Part shown: in pieces, positions 9,948-19,432 of the stretch
Numbering within the stretch: the stretch's first letter is position 1
Layout: every line of letters begins with the position of its first letter
Assembly (NCBI GenBank): GCA_036426205.1
Contig: CM071570.1
Coordinates: forward strand, 144,997,095 to 145,061,094
Direction of reading: 5' to 3'
From: Ascaphus truei
Taxonomy: Eukaryota; Chordata; Amphibia; Anura; Ascaphidae
DNA length: 64,000 nucleotides
The notes under the pieces: model-generated
The model's database searches: none
What the model was told of the DNA's origin: nothing
The model's input: only the letters and a program-made list of their open reading frames with translations
Made by a program: the position numbers and the translations under genes

Positions 9948-10165
9948 ATTACAATTCATGAATATCTGCCACCTGGCGATACGCGAAGAATTGCAACCAA
10001 TTAAATCCGAACCATTATTAATAAACACATCAATAAACACATCAACCGCGGGTGACGCCGGCAAGAATGCAACATGAATGCGGCATGAACGCGGTGAAGT
10101 GCGTGGCATTCGGAAAAAATCCCCGAAAAAAATCAGATGTTGGAGAATAAAAGGGGCAGTGGCTG
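9948..10165. mobile_element. Diverged relative of the TA-MITE interior and right end
   Basis: Starting with ATTACAATTCATGAAT, about 75 bp match the MITE interior (copies at 1493, 15021 and 22068) at roughly 80-85 percent by eye, including GCGAAG-ATTGCA-CC-ATTAAATCC. The end GGAGAATAAAAGGGGCAGTGGCTG followed by TA resembles the MITE right end (CTCGAATAAAGTGTGTCGGTGCAG, then TA). It lies directly upstream of the forkhead-like gene. I did not find a convincing matching left end. Confidence 0.55.
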
Positions 10166-10269
10166 TATACTATTGAGTAATTTCCATTTTTTTTAACTAC
10201 AGTACATGCAACTCTTTACATCAATTAACTTGGTAAGGGAAAGCTGCATAGAGCAAATAAAAATACCAA

Positions 10270-10520
10270 TTATGAGCACATTCACGTCTCAGATGGTTCA
10301 CAAACCTGTCTTTCTCCATTATCTCTTATTCAATGCTTTGATTGCAGTCAGGGATTCTGGGTAATGACATGCAAAATAATACTCACAGTGTGTCACTTTT
10401 TGCTTCTTATCCATTTTAACATGGATCCCTATAAGCTTATGCCTGCGGCATTACACCGCTTTTTCAGCACAGCCTAGGTTGAAGAAGTGCATAGCCAGTA
10501 AATCTACTCGCTGACAGTTG
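10270..10520. repeat. Repeat family D fragment (TGACATGCAAA type)
   Basis: Contains GGGATTCTGGGTAATGACAT and a CATTACACCGCTTTTTCAGCACAGCCTAG segment. The same sequence recurs at 35350-35610 and, in more derived form, at 29820-30060 and in the palindrome at 53485-54625. Non-coding; class unknown. Confidence 0.65.
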
Positions 10521-10639
10521 TTTTGACCTTTTGGGTTTAAGGGAGGGCTGCAAGAATGCTTTCGCTATTATGTTTCATAATCTTGATAATAACTGAACTT
10601 GAATCCAAATAACTTCTCTATATATCAACAATAAAGTTT

Positions 10640-12244
10640 GTTGACTTAATTTGAAAGGCTTAAGCCTGTATTTGTTGCCTGGGGAAGTGGCAACTAAGTC
10701 CAAGTTTGCAGTCTGCCTTTCCACAGAAGCCGAGTCATCAATCACAGCTGTGCCCTGCCTTTAAAAACGGTATCAAGCACTTCCCAGCCTCCTTTGCTAG
10801 CTGGATAATCAGAAAATAGCATTGCACTCGGCCAAGCTTTTTAGCTGCTCATACTTTGTTCCCAGCTCTACTTTGGATTATTTCTTCCATCTGCTGTCCC
10901 AAGCCTGGTTGGTACTTTGCATTTCTTTGACTGTGCTGCCTTATTTGTCCTTGGTATAGCATGCTGCCATCTACACCTGCCCCGGCATGTCACTTAAACA
11001 CATCTGGGGTGTACCCTTGTGAATACCGCAGCGAATACCTTCCTGTGCCTAGCCCTGGCACCCCTGTCTATATGCTTATCCCTGGTATCCACCTTTATTC
11101 TTTTGTCTCAAATCATTCTCTCACTTCTGACCAACTTGCCGTAGTCTCTTCCTCTGTCTCCTTAAGGGCATTTCTGCCAATGATGTGCGTCACACCTCAG
11201 CCATCTGTAAAACAATTTGTCCTCTAGCAGTGTCTGCCATTACTGTGTGCCCTCCCCTCCCTCAACCAAGACTAATGGGTTTACTGCCACACCGTACATC
11301 CCAGCGTTATAGTGCTCTTTTTAAAGTAGTGATATCTGGCAGTGCCACCCTCACTGCCGGCGTGCATTTGCAGTCCAGGCAGAAGGCTTTTTGGGGGACC
11401 TTAAGTGCTTAGTCTCTATACATATAGCCTTGTACTGCATGCCGAGATTAAGCGCAATATGGCAGCAATGGTTCCTCACGAGTTTCAAGGGATTTTTCTG
11501 TCCTGCATGCATCTGTACACTCTCTCTGAGTTGGACAAGGTCACAACCTTTTGGGGCTTGCACTGCCCTACATACTTAATGATGTAGGGAAAGAAATAGT
11601 TTCTAATTCAATAAATAGTTACCAAATCGTCATCTTCTCACCTACGTACACAGGTGACAATTTTTAAGGCTATAGCCTGTGTGTCACATGGGGAGTTATA
11701 ATTCCAGCCCAAGTCTTTAGTCTGCAGCAGGTTAATTAATCAATCACAGCTGATCTCTGCCTTAAAATATTAAACATTCTGTCAATCTTACAGTATGCTT
11801 GCTGGGAAATCGGAATCTCCCTTCCATTCTTTCTCCTCTTATAGTCCTCAGCTAAGTCCCCCTACCCTGCCTCCAGTGCAGGGGAGCGGTTCTCCAGAGC
11901 TCTGCGCGATCGGGAGATGGGGCTGGCCATCTTGTGAGTCGATCATGCACAGAGCGGCGAGCAGTGCATGCGCAAAGTAAGGAGTGAAGCAGCCATCCTA
12001 GGTTAGCTCTGCACATGCAGCCGCGGGACTACATGTCCCAGAATCCCCAGAGGGAGGGACTGCCCACGTGGGGTTAACCCAGCCAATGTGATTCGACCAG
12101 GAAAGAGACAGGATATCTGTAGAGGGAGAGGGGGTTGGCCCGGTATTAAAGGGGTTGCACCCCATATGGCCACCCCCTGACCTCACCAGGGAGGCAAGGG
12201 GTTAACTGGACTGCGGTCCAGGAATGTGGCTTACACCTTGTCAT
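10640..12244. other. Old LTR-like sequence, no gene
   Basis: Two stretches, about 10690-10780 and 11690-11790, share a pattern of 'TAGTCTGC ... ATCAATCACAGCTG ... TGCCTTTAAAA', as expected of decayed LTR promoters. The open frames between (for example 10961-11227) show no known domain. I see no complete element. Confidence 0.35.
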
Positions 12245-14033
12245 GTCAGGAAAATGTATGTTCCCCTGTTCCCATGTTTCATTATAATGTCAGTGTCTGC
12301 ACACACACACACACACACATCGGGATCCATCCGGGAGGGCAAGGGTTAATAGTTGTATAGTGACTATAGCCCTTTGTTTAATTTCCCCGCCTTTTCAGGC
12401 ACCATTTTGCAGGGTCCCATAGGCCGCCATTGGAGCTCCATTCATTTCAATGGCAGATCTAGCTGTTTTGGACCTGTTTCCCTCGAAGACCAGCAGATAG
12501 CGTCCGAAAGGAGGAGCGGCGGTTTCCCATTGTAAGTCAATGGGCTCATTGATTTCAATGGAGATTCCTCAACGGCGCTTTCCAGGAACGAGTTGTCAGC
12601 CGTCCGAACCGCGAAACCGCAAAGTGGATACATTGTCTGAAAGAGAGCTTTCATCACTGATTAGTCAAGGTCAACATCAAGTGGTGTGGGAATCTTAGGT
12701 TCTAGGGCACCCAGAAATAAAATTCTTTTTGCCCCTAGTTCCTAGGCCTCCCCTCACTCGGCCACCACCGGGTCCCAGAATCCAGGACCCCCAGAAAGGG
12801 TCGTGCTGGCAGAGCGGGCTGCGCCATAGGTTCCAATGGCGACGGCAGAAGCAGCACGAGAAAACGGCTAAGTCCGAAACCTTACACATCATATCCCATA
12901 TCTCCGGTTCTGGAGGGTCCAGAGGGCCATGGTTTGGGGTGCCTGTAGTCACTGCTCCGGCATGGCTGCAAAACCATTCCTGACCCTCTCTGACCCACCC
13001 GACGGAGTATGGACCACCCTAAAGGTTCGGGAGTTTTTCCCATAGACTTCATTGGCGGCCGGGCCCCATTGACTGGCTATGGCGGAGAAACCCCATAGGC
13101 TTCAACGGCGGCGATGCCCTGTTGAAAGTCTATGGCGGAAGACTCCCATAGCCGCCAGTGGCGGCGGATTGCCGTTGAAAGTCTATGGCGGCGGAGCCCG
13201 TTGTTTTCAATGGGGATTTAGTGGAAAACTGTGATTTATTTTACAGCTGAGAATTTTGTGTTAAAGTATGAAACGGTTTAAGTGGTATTTGTGTATCTCC
13301 GGTTCTGAAGGTCGCAGCGGGCTGAAACATGGACCCTGGAGTGTCCCAGTTCCGGCAGTAAGGTCTGGGAAGTTTGGACCCGCTGGATCTAACGGAACCG
13401 GATATTTTAACATGTATGTGTTTTAACTTTAATACTGTATTCCAAAGCGGGGATAAAAACCCACGAAGATTCCTTCACACAAAGGAATGCAAATGGTCAG
13501 GGGGGCGACCCAAAGTCTAGGAACCAATTACTGATCAAAAGACTCCACCACTCTAACTTTTTACACGAGGGCGGAGAAGCATCAAACTGGAGTGCTTTGT
13601 AAGTGTTATGTCTTACACTTACATACAATGAAGATTCTGCCAGATACTTCATCAGGTAGACTGGCCGGCGCCCCTGATTAGATGTGGGTGGCATGGGTTA
13701 AAACTGTGTTTCCACGTTAGGGATTGGATACAGATAATTGTTCACCAATAGTCTGTATTCAATGTTAAGAATAAGGGTTACAAAGGTATATAAACTGTGT
13801 CAACCCTACAGTTCTTGTTCTTCTGATTCATCTTGAATGTCACCGGATTGCTGGAGAATTGATAGCTGATACTTCTCCATTCCCCAACCCTAAGTAAGTG
13901 TTACCTTCTTGCCTGTTAATTGTACTATTTGCTGTGTTCACCTTTTTAAGGAATAAATATATTTTATTATATCTAAGCCTCGTTCAGTTCAACCCAGATA
14001 TTTGGTGTTCATATATCTTGTACCGTACCGTAA
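12245..14033. mobile_element. Putative long LTR-like element containing mirrored TTCAATGGC motifs
   Basis: Starts TGTCAGGAAAATG and ends near CCGTACCGTAACA, with an AATAAA near 13950 shortly before the end, as in an LTR. The interior (about 12420-13230) is full of short direct and inverted copies of CCATTGAC/TTCAATGGCGGCG and AAAGTCTATGGCGG. No flanking target duplication was found, so both boundaries and the class are uncertain. Confidence 0.3.
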
Positions 14034-14976
14034 CACATATCCTACGCATGCAAGGAGTATGCGGGTCAGTTCTGATGGAGGCACCGAGGTGACAGATAGT
14101 GTCCAGGGAGCAGTTGCTTCCTGGGCTAGGCCAGACCTTGCCCCTAGGCCCCGTTAGGCCCTGAGCCAAGTCAGAGGTGTTTCAGGGAAGGCCCTAATAG
14201 GGACTCTTCACATTAGTGTTATTAGTACTGTGCTGGTGACAGGATGGCACGCAGCGCACGGGCGCGGCTGGACCAGATCAAGGACCTCAGCCATTTTGTG
14301 AGACCCTCCGGCTGGAGCTCGCACTGAGAGGAAGGAGAATCGGACCATTAGGAGAGAGGGGTTTTGTGTTGGAGGCCCTACTACGTGAGACCCGCTCCAA
14401 CCCATCGCGACAAGCAGCACCTGGGTACCGGATACCCAGACAGGTACCCATCATGCACCTACATCCACGGGGACTCTTTGAAAAGGCCCCAGGGCTGAAA
14501 CGCTAAGAGGATCCGCCAGACTTTTACCCTGATGTTTGAATAAATCGTGTGCTTCATCACCATTGCCTGCTGCGGTTTTCATTTGGGCTGCGCGCCGTTC
14601 CGCCCTCCCACGGGGATGGTCTTCATGCTGCAGATCTTCACTGGCTGCGCGCCGACGGCGCTGTTCCTGTCATTCCAGGACATAGAGGGATACATCGATG
14701 CGAGCAGAGCCAAGTTTGCAACCGGTTCTCAGATGCCGGTGCTGCTGTTTATTCTTACTACCCTGGCCTCCCATCACTTTTCAGAACCGTGAGTCTACAA
14801 TTACAATTTCACTGGTGCTCTAAGGAGAGCTATTTGTTTATTGCTAAGACTGTTGTAATCGGTTGTTTTGGGATCTGGTCAGCATTACATTTCCTATTAT
14901 CAGATGCAGCTGTCTTCTATAGACTCTTGGAAGCGCCTGGATAGTTAACCTCTTGGTTACCTGGTTTCATATAACT
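14034..14976. other. Repeat-derived sequence, no gene recognised
   Basis: About 14365-14440 shares some 60 bp (GTTGGAGGCCC, CTCCAACCCATCGCGACAAG) with the opposite strand at about 23160-23232. A GGGCTGAAACGCTAAGAGG stretch with a following AATAAA (about 14490-14545) resembles the tails of Penelope-type elements. The overlapping open frames at 14547-14944 are not recognisable proteins. Confidence 0.4.
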
Positions 14977-15590
14977 ACTACACATTCAGCAGCAAACCTT
15001 ACTAACCCGGCTGCCAGCTACACTGGCGACACACTTTATTCGAGCTCGGCTAGTCCCACGAATTCGGGTATACCCGGGTGTATTGAGGTTTGTGACTGTT
15101 TTCTGCCCGAGTGCATTGAGGTATTTTCCAAGCAGGGATTGAAGCATTTTATTCCCGCTGGCTGCATACTGCACAGTATATATATATATACTGCTTACAA
15201 TTCATGATTTTATGCCATCTGGTAGACAACGCGAAGCATTGCAGCCTATTAAATCCTAATCTTATCATTTAACAGATCAGCCGCCCGTCAGCCAGGCATG
15301 AACCCAGGCTGGAAGGCAAACGCAACGGGGCTTGTCAGAGGTGAGGAGCGGCGCATTCCAGGTATCTGCCAGGTACATACTGGGTATTTGCTCGAATAAA
15401 GTGTGTCGGTGCAGTAAGCCAGTTGTCAGCCCCAAAACATGTACATTGCATACAAAGGCTCTGCAGATAATAACAAAGCGCTTGCCTTATCCTTAGTCCT
15501 TTAAGGTCCTCTGCAACCAGACGTCACTGCTTCAGCACAGCTCTCTCAGACTTCTTTTACCAGCCTCCATTAGCTGGGTCCAGTTCTCTG
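14977..15590 (-). mobile_element. Partial LTR of the coiled-coil LTR element (third LTR), with nested MITE
   Basis: Matches the central part of the LTR at 18845-19432 (TTACTAACCCGGCTGCCAGCTAAGCC, GCCCCAAAACATGTACATTGC, GGTCCTCTGCAACCAGACGTC, CTCCATTAGCTGGG). It is interrupted by a MITE at 15021-15414. At 15590 it jumps directly into the coiled-coil coding region of a second partial element copy. Confidence 0.7.
15021..15414. mobile_element. TA-target MITE, copy 2, nested in an LTR
   Basis: Same element as at 1493-1885. The host LTR reads GCTGCCAGC-TA-[MITE]-TA-AGCCAGTT here, while the uninterrupted LTR at about 19028-19050 reads GCTGCCAGCTAAGCCAGTT. This filled/empty pair shows directly that insertion duplicated a TA dinucleotide. 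Confidence 0.92.
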
Positions 15591-15591
15591 G

Positions 15592-16351
15592 ACCTTCTCA
15601 CGCTCTCTCTCATACAGAATCACCTGCTTTCAAGCTCCGCCCCCAGCGATCTCTGTGGCTACAGCGTGGCCCTCAGCTCTCTGCTCATCTGTGGGGACAT
15701 CCTGGGTACTCACCGTTCCTGTAGCACTCGCTGCTTCTCCTTGGCTGCTTGCGACTTGCATGTTGCTCTTGCAGCTGGCTCTGCCATAGGTGGGTAGCCA
15801 TTTTAAATCCCCGCATTTATGTTCAAACCCACAGTTTCCACTGCTTGGTGCCTTAGGACTGCCCGCATTAAAACTCCACCATATTGTGATGCCGACACCA
15901 CATTCTTCTCTTTTGTCCCAAATGAGGCAGGAAACACTGGATTTCTCTATACTTGGGTTTATACAGGGATAATAATATGAATAGGCCCACCGTCCCTTTG
16001 AGAAAAACAAAATAATAAAATCAAATCCTATTCCTTTAGGAAACTAAACACATTTCAGCAGCAACTTACTAACCCGCTGCCAGCTAAGCCGGTTTCTCTC
16101 TCAGACTTCTTTTACCAGCCTCCATTAGCTGGGGAGCTCCTCTGTCTTATCCCTTACCTGGGATAAACTGTCTCTCTGTGCCTTGCAGCTTCCAGCCTTT
16201 TAAAGCACTTCCTGACTATTCAGAACAGGTTGATTAGCTTCCTTAGTTATCACCTGAATAGCCTTTCCAAGAAGGTTTAAATTAACTTTTTGTTGTGAAA
16301 AAGTCCAATAGCTTCACCATTCAGCCCCTAGAGGACAGCGATGGCACCACA
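15592..16351 (-). mobile_element. Second, truncated copy of the coiled-coil LTR element
   Basis: Minus-strand order: LTR (from about 16351 down to about 15905, with an internal deletion relative to the other LTR), leader, then the first part of the coiled-coil gene (ATG at 15801) down to about 15592, where it is cut and joined to LTR sequence. Small deletions break the frame several times. The LTR here also serves as the 3' LTR of the fuller unit to the right, giving an LTR-body-LTR-body-LTR array. Confidence 0.7.
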
Positions 16352-16394
16352 TATCCCTCACCCAAGCGAAACATTATCCTGTGAGCGACCTGTG

Positions 16395-16957
16395 CACTAT
16401 TCCTGTGCAGGTTCGACGAGGGAGAGATGAAGCACTACTGGAAAAAATAATTGCTAGAGAGTGTGTCCCCAATAAAAAGGTTTTAATGGATCAGAGTTTT
16501 AAAGGGCTCGTTTTGTATACCAAATCGCTGATCCATTAAAACCTTTTTATTGGGGACACACTCTCTAGCAATTTTTTTTTACCGTAGTGCTTCATCTCTC
16601 CCTCGTCGAACCTGTTGAAATCATTGGAGAACCGGCAGCACACACCTGAGAAGGATCAGACCCACTGAAGAACATTCTACAAAACAGTGAGTGATTTGCT
16701 CCTTTATACACCACAAAAATCCTATTCAATGAGTGAGACTGGACACAAGCAAGTGTGAGTATTCACCAATCAAGAGGTGTTACTCTTCCGGTTTATTGAT
16801 GTTTTGGATATGGTGTAATATTCTTTAGATGGTCTATTATATTGTGGGACACTTCAAGATTATGGAATCATGGCTATCATATCTTAGGAAACCCAGCAGC
16901 TGGTTGGGTCTGTGTTAAGGCACCATACAGCTTTTTTTGCTCCACTATTCCTGTGCA
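16395..16957. mobile_element. 533-bp insertion with a 15-bp target duplication and terminal hairpin
   Basis: CACTATTCCTGTGCA occurs at 16395-16409 and again at 16943-16957, bracketing a 533-bp insert that separates the end of the coiled-coil gene from the 3' polypurine-like tract. A long target duplication of this kind is typical of target-primed retrotransposition (LINE or Penelope type). The left part of the insert is a hairpin with 84-bp arms (16410-16493 and 16529-16612). No coding sequence is recognised in it. Confidence 0.7.
16410..16612. repeat. Long inverted repeat, 84-bp arms, 35-bp loop
   Basis: Left arm begins GGTTCGACGAGGGAGAGATG and ends TTTTAATGGATCAG; the right arm (16529-16612) is its near-perfect reverse complement. 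The arms differ mainly by an A/T-run length change and one or two bases. Confidence 0.85.
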
Positions 16958-18743
16958 CCCACCTCTTTGTCAGACTTCGGCCCTTCCCTCCCCCCTTTTT
17001 TTTTTCTTGCCTTCCAATTTAGGCATTTTCTTTTTGGTGTAATTGCCAGGCCATCTGGGCCTGAAGACTGGTACCTGTCTTGTACCGGCCTGAGTCTAGG
17101 GTTGAAGCTCCTTTGTTGTGTCCCCTTTTTCAAATGTTCCTGAGCATCCTGCCATCTATCAGCTATCTCTGCCTTCTTCCTCTTGTGCTCAGAGTCTCCC
17201 TTACCCTGTAGATGATCCTTGATCTCAGTTAGCTCATGGCGTTCACTCACCAGTGCTTGTTTGGCCTTTTCTTGTGAAGACAGCAACTCCGCTTTAGCGG
17301 TGATGGCTTTTGGAGTTTTTTCCATCAGCATACTTTTAGGGTTGGTTTTCACATCATTTATCTTCAGAACTTCAATTTGGGTGGGGGTCTTACTAACCCC
17401 AAGTGCACACCATGATGCCTCTCTATGACAGTTGGCAGACTCGTAGGCTTTGGCCTTTCTTCCTTGTCCCCTTAACTTACTCCGTTGGGAGTGTTGCTGG
17501 ACAACCTGTGAGATCTTTCTCATCGTACGAACATGGACACTCTTCAGTCCCATTCTCAACTGTCTCTTCACAGCGGCTGCCTTCCTGTCAAGGAATCCAC
17601 TTTGGGTCCCATGGGTATTGCAGTACAACTGGCTTCTTACTGTGCTACTACGTCGCACCTTGGTCTTCCCATTCCGTGCCTTGTGGAAAATAGACTGTAG
17701 CACTGCAACGGTATTGCAGTCACGCTTCCTGGTGCGACTCACTTGCTTTATCTCTACCGCCCTCTTTTCCATGGACCGCTTCTGTGACCCAAGTGTCTGT
17801 CTTAGGGTGGTAACCTCTTTCTCCAACTTCAGCTGAGAAACCTCCTGATGGGCAGCATTAGAGTCCAACGTAGCGTCCTGCTCAGTCTTCAGAGCCTTGA
17901 GTATCTCGTCCAGGTCACGCTTTTGTTTCTCCGCCATCTTGCGGCCAGCACGCTCAGACTCCAGGTCCTTCCTCAGGTCATGAAGCTGTCCTTCTGCATT
18001 TCTTTTTTCACTCAGTGCAGCTGCCAGTTCATCTTCTTTGGCGTTGAGTCGCGACTCCACATCTCCTAGCAGGTTCAGCGCAAGGCTTAAATCTGTTTCT
18101 TTTCCTCTATTTCTGACCTGTGCTCCTCCCAGACCTTGTCCAGCTCCAGCTGCAGTCGGTCCCTCTCATTGGCCGTGTGGTCCAGCAGCCTGTGGGTATC
18201 AGCGATCTCGGTTTCATAGCGCAATGTCAGGCAAGCCACCTGACGGATGGTCACCTCCTCCCTCTCGGCGAGTTGTATTTTGCGCTCAGCAATCTGCGTC
18301 TGCAGGACTTCAGTTTGATCCTGCAAGTCCCCTCTCAGGGCCCTCACCTCTTCACGGTGCTTGCTCTGGGCTTGCGTCAGCACCTCCTTCATCTTTTGGA
18401 GCTCTGCAGTTTTTGTTGCCAGTATCGCCGCATCTTCTGTTTTCCCGGCTTCTTTCTCCTTGGCATACTGACTCATGGAGATGGAGCTGCCTCTCTGCTC
18501 CTCCAGTTCTTGCTCCAGTCTCTGGACCTTCTCACGCTCTCTCTCATACAGAATCACCTGGCTTTCAAGCTCCGCCCCCAGCGATGCTCTTGTGGCATAC
18601 AGCGTGGCCCTCAGCTCCTCATGCTCATCTGTGGGGACATACTGGGTACTCAGCCGTTCCTGTAGCACTCGCTGCTTCTCCTTGGCTGCTTGCAGACTTG
18701 CATGTTGCTCTTGCAGCTGGCTCTGCCATAGGTGGGTAGCCAT
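16945..18743 (-). pseudogene. Chimeric coiled-coil protein: lamin coil 1-like plus non-muscle myosin II tail-like
   Basis: About 590 codons from ATG 18743, one frameshift near 18091-18106, stop at 16945. Residues 1-145 are a Glu/Gln/Lys-rich coiled coil of unknown origin. About 18315-17972 resembles B-type lamin coil 1 (AEREEV, YETEIADTHRLLD, ANERDRLQLELDKV, then LNAKEDELAAALSEKRN and GQLHDLR). About 17970-17776 resembles the non-muscle myosin heavy-chain tail (DLESERAGRKMAEKQKRDL, ALKTEQDATLDSNAAHQE, KEVTTLRQTL). A basic segment of about 160 residues without recognised homology follows, then a second myosin-like block (LQGKGDSEHKRKKAE, about 17260-17113) that lies about 40 residues after the first in real myosins. 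The C-terminal 55 residues are basic and unrecognised. Lamin and myosin are normally separate multi-exon genes, so this is a spliced, fused host-like sequence inside an LTR element. A self-assembling gag substitute is one possible role; that is inference. Confidence 0.6.
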
Positions 18744-18844
18744 TTTAAATCCCCGCATTTATGTTCAAACCCACAGTTTCCACTGCTTGGTGCCTTAGGG
18801 ACTGCCCGCATTAAACTCCACCATATTGTGATGCCGACACCACA

Positions 18845-19432
18845 TTGCAGTCTCTTTTGTCCCAAATGAGGCAGGAAACACTGGATTTCTCTATACTTGG
18901 GGTTTATTTACAGGGATAAATAATATGAATAGGCCCACCGTCCCTTTGAGAAAAACAAAATAATAAAATCAAATCCTATTTCCTTTAGGAAAGCTAACTA
19001 CACATTTCAGCAGCAACCCTTACTAACCCGGCTGCCAGCTAAGCCAGTTTTCAGCCCCAAAACATGTACATTGCATACAAAGTCTCTGCAGATAATACCA
19101 AAGCGCTTGCCTTATCCTTAGTCCTTTAAGGTCCTCTGCAACCAGACGTCACTGCTTCAGCACAGCTCTCTCAGCAGTGTCTCTCAGACTTCTTTTACCA
19201 GCCTCCATTAGCTGGGGAGCTCCTCTGTCTCATCCCTTCTCTGGGATAAACTGTCTCTCTGTGCATTGCAGCTTCCAGCCTTTTAAAGCACTTCCTGACT
19301 ATTCAGAACAGGTTGATTAGCTTCATTAGTTATCACCTGAATAGCCTTTCCAAGGAGGATTAAATTAACTCTTTGTGGTGAAAAAGTCCAATAGCTTCCC
19401 CATTCAGCCCCTAGAGGACAGCGATGGCACCA
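18845..19432 (-). mobile_element. 5' LTR of the coiled-coil element (588 bp)
   Basis: Runs from TGGTGCCATCGCTGTCC (minus strand, 19432) to GAGACTGCA (18845). It carries a TTTTAAAAGGCTGG promoter-like stretch (about 19283) and AATAAA (minus, about 18905) near the 3' end. Partial copies are at about 15905-16351 and 14977-15590. Immediately outside is an AC/AT microsatellite (19437-19470), so a target duplication cannot be read. Confidence 0.7.

Larger units (their letters stand above)
16350..19432 (-). mobile_element. Non-autonomous LTR retrotransposon carrying a captured coiled-coil gene
   Basis: Minus-strand order: 5' LTR (19432-18845, starting TGGTGCCATCGCTG, ending CTGCA), a probable primer-binding site (TGGTGTCGGCATCA, about 18840-18825), a short leader, the coiled-coil gene (18743-16945), a 533-bp later insertion (16410-16942), then a purine-rich tract (TTGGGTGAGGGATA, about 16365-16352) directly before the next LTR. 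No protease, reverse transcriptase, RNase H or integrase is present, so mobilisation would need a related autonomous element. The leader matches that of the gag-bearing element at 27.4-29.9 kb (AAACTGTGGGTTTGAA, ATAAATGCGG), which places both in one Gypsy/Gmr1-like family. Confidence 0.65.

Noticed and set aside
4300..10170. A single transposon holding transposase, BEN-like and forkhead-like genes with MITE-type ends
   Set aside because: The right end resembles the MITE, but I found no matching left end near 4.3 kb and no shared inverted termini, so I keep it only as a hypothesis in the findings.
14547..14944. Two overlapping frames of 81 and 131 codons
   Set aside because: They look protein-like in composition but match no family I know, lie within repeat-derived sequence and overlap each other.
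18038..18739. 233-codon plus-strand open frame
   Set aside because: It is the antisense of the coiled-coil gene; the long open frame results from the Glu/Lys/Leu-rich sense codons.
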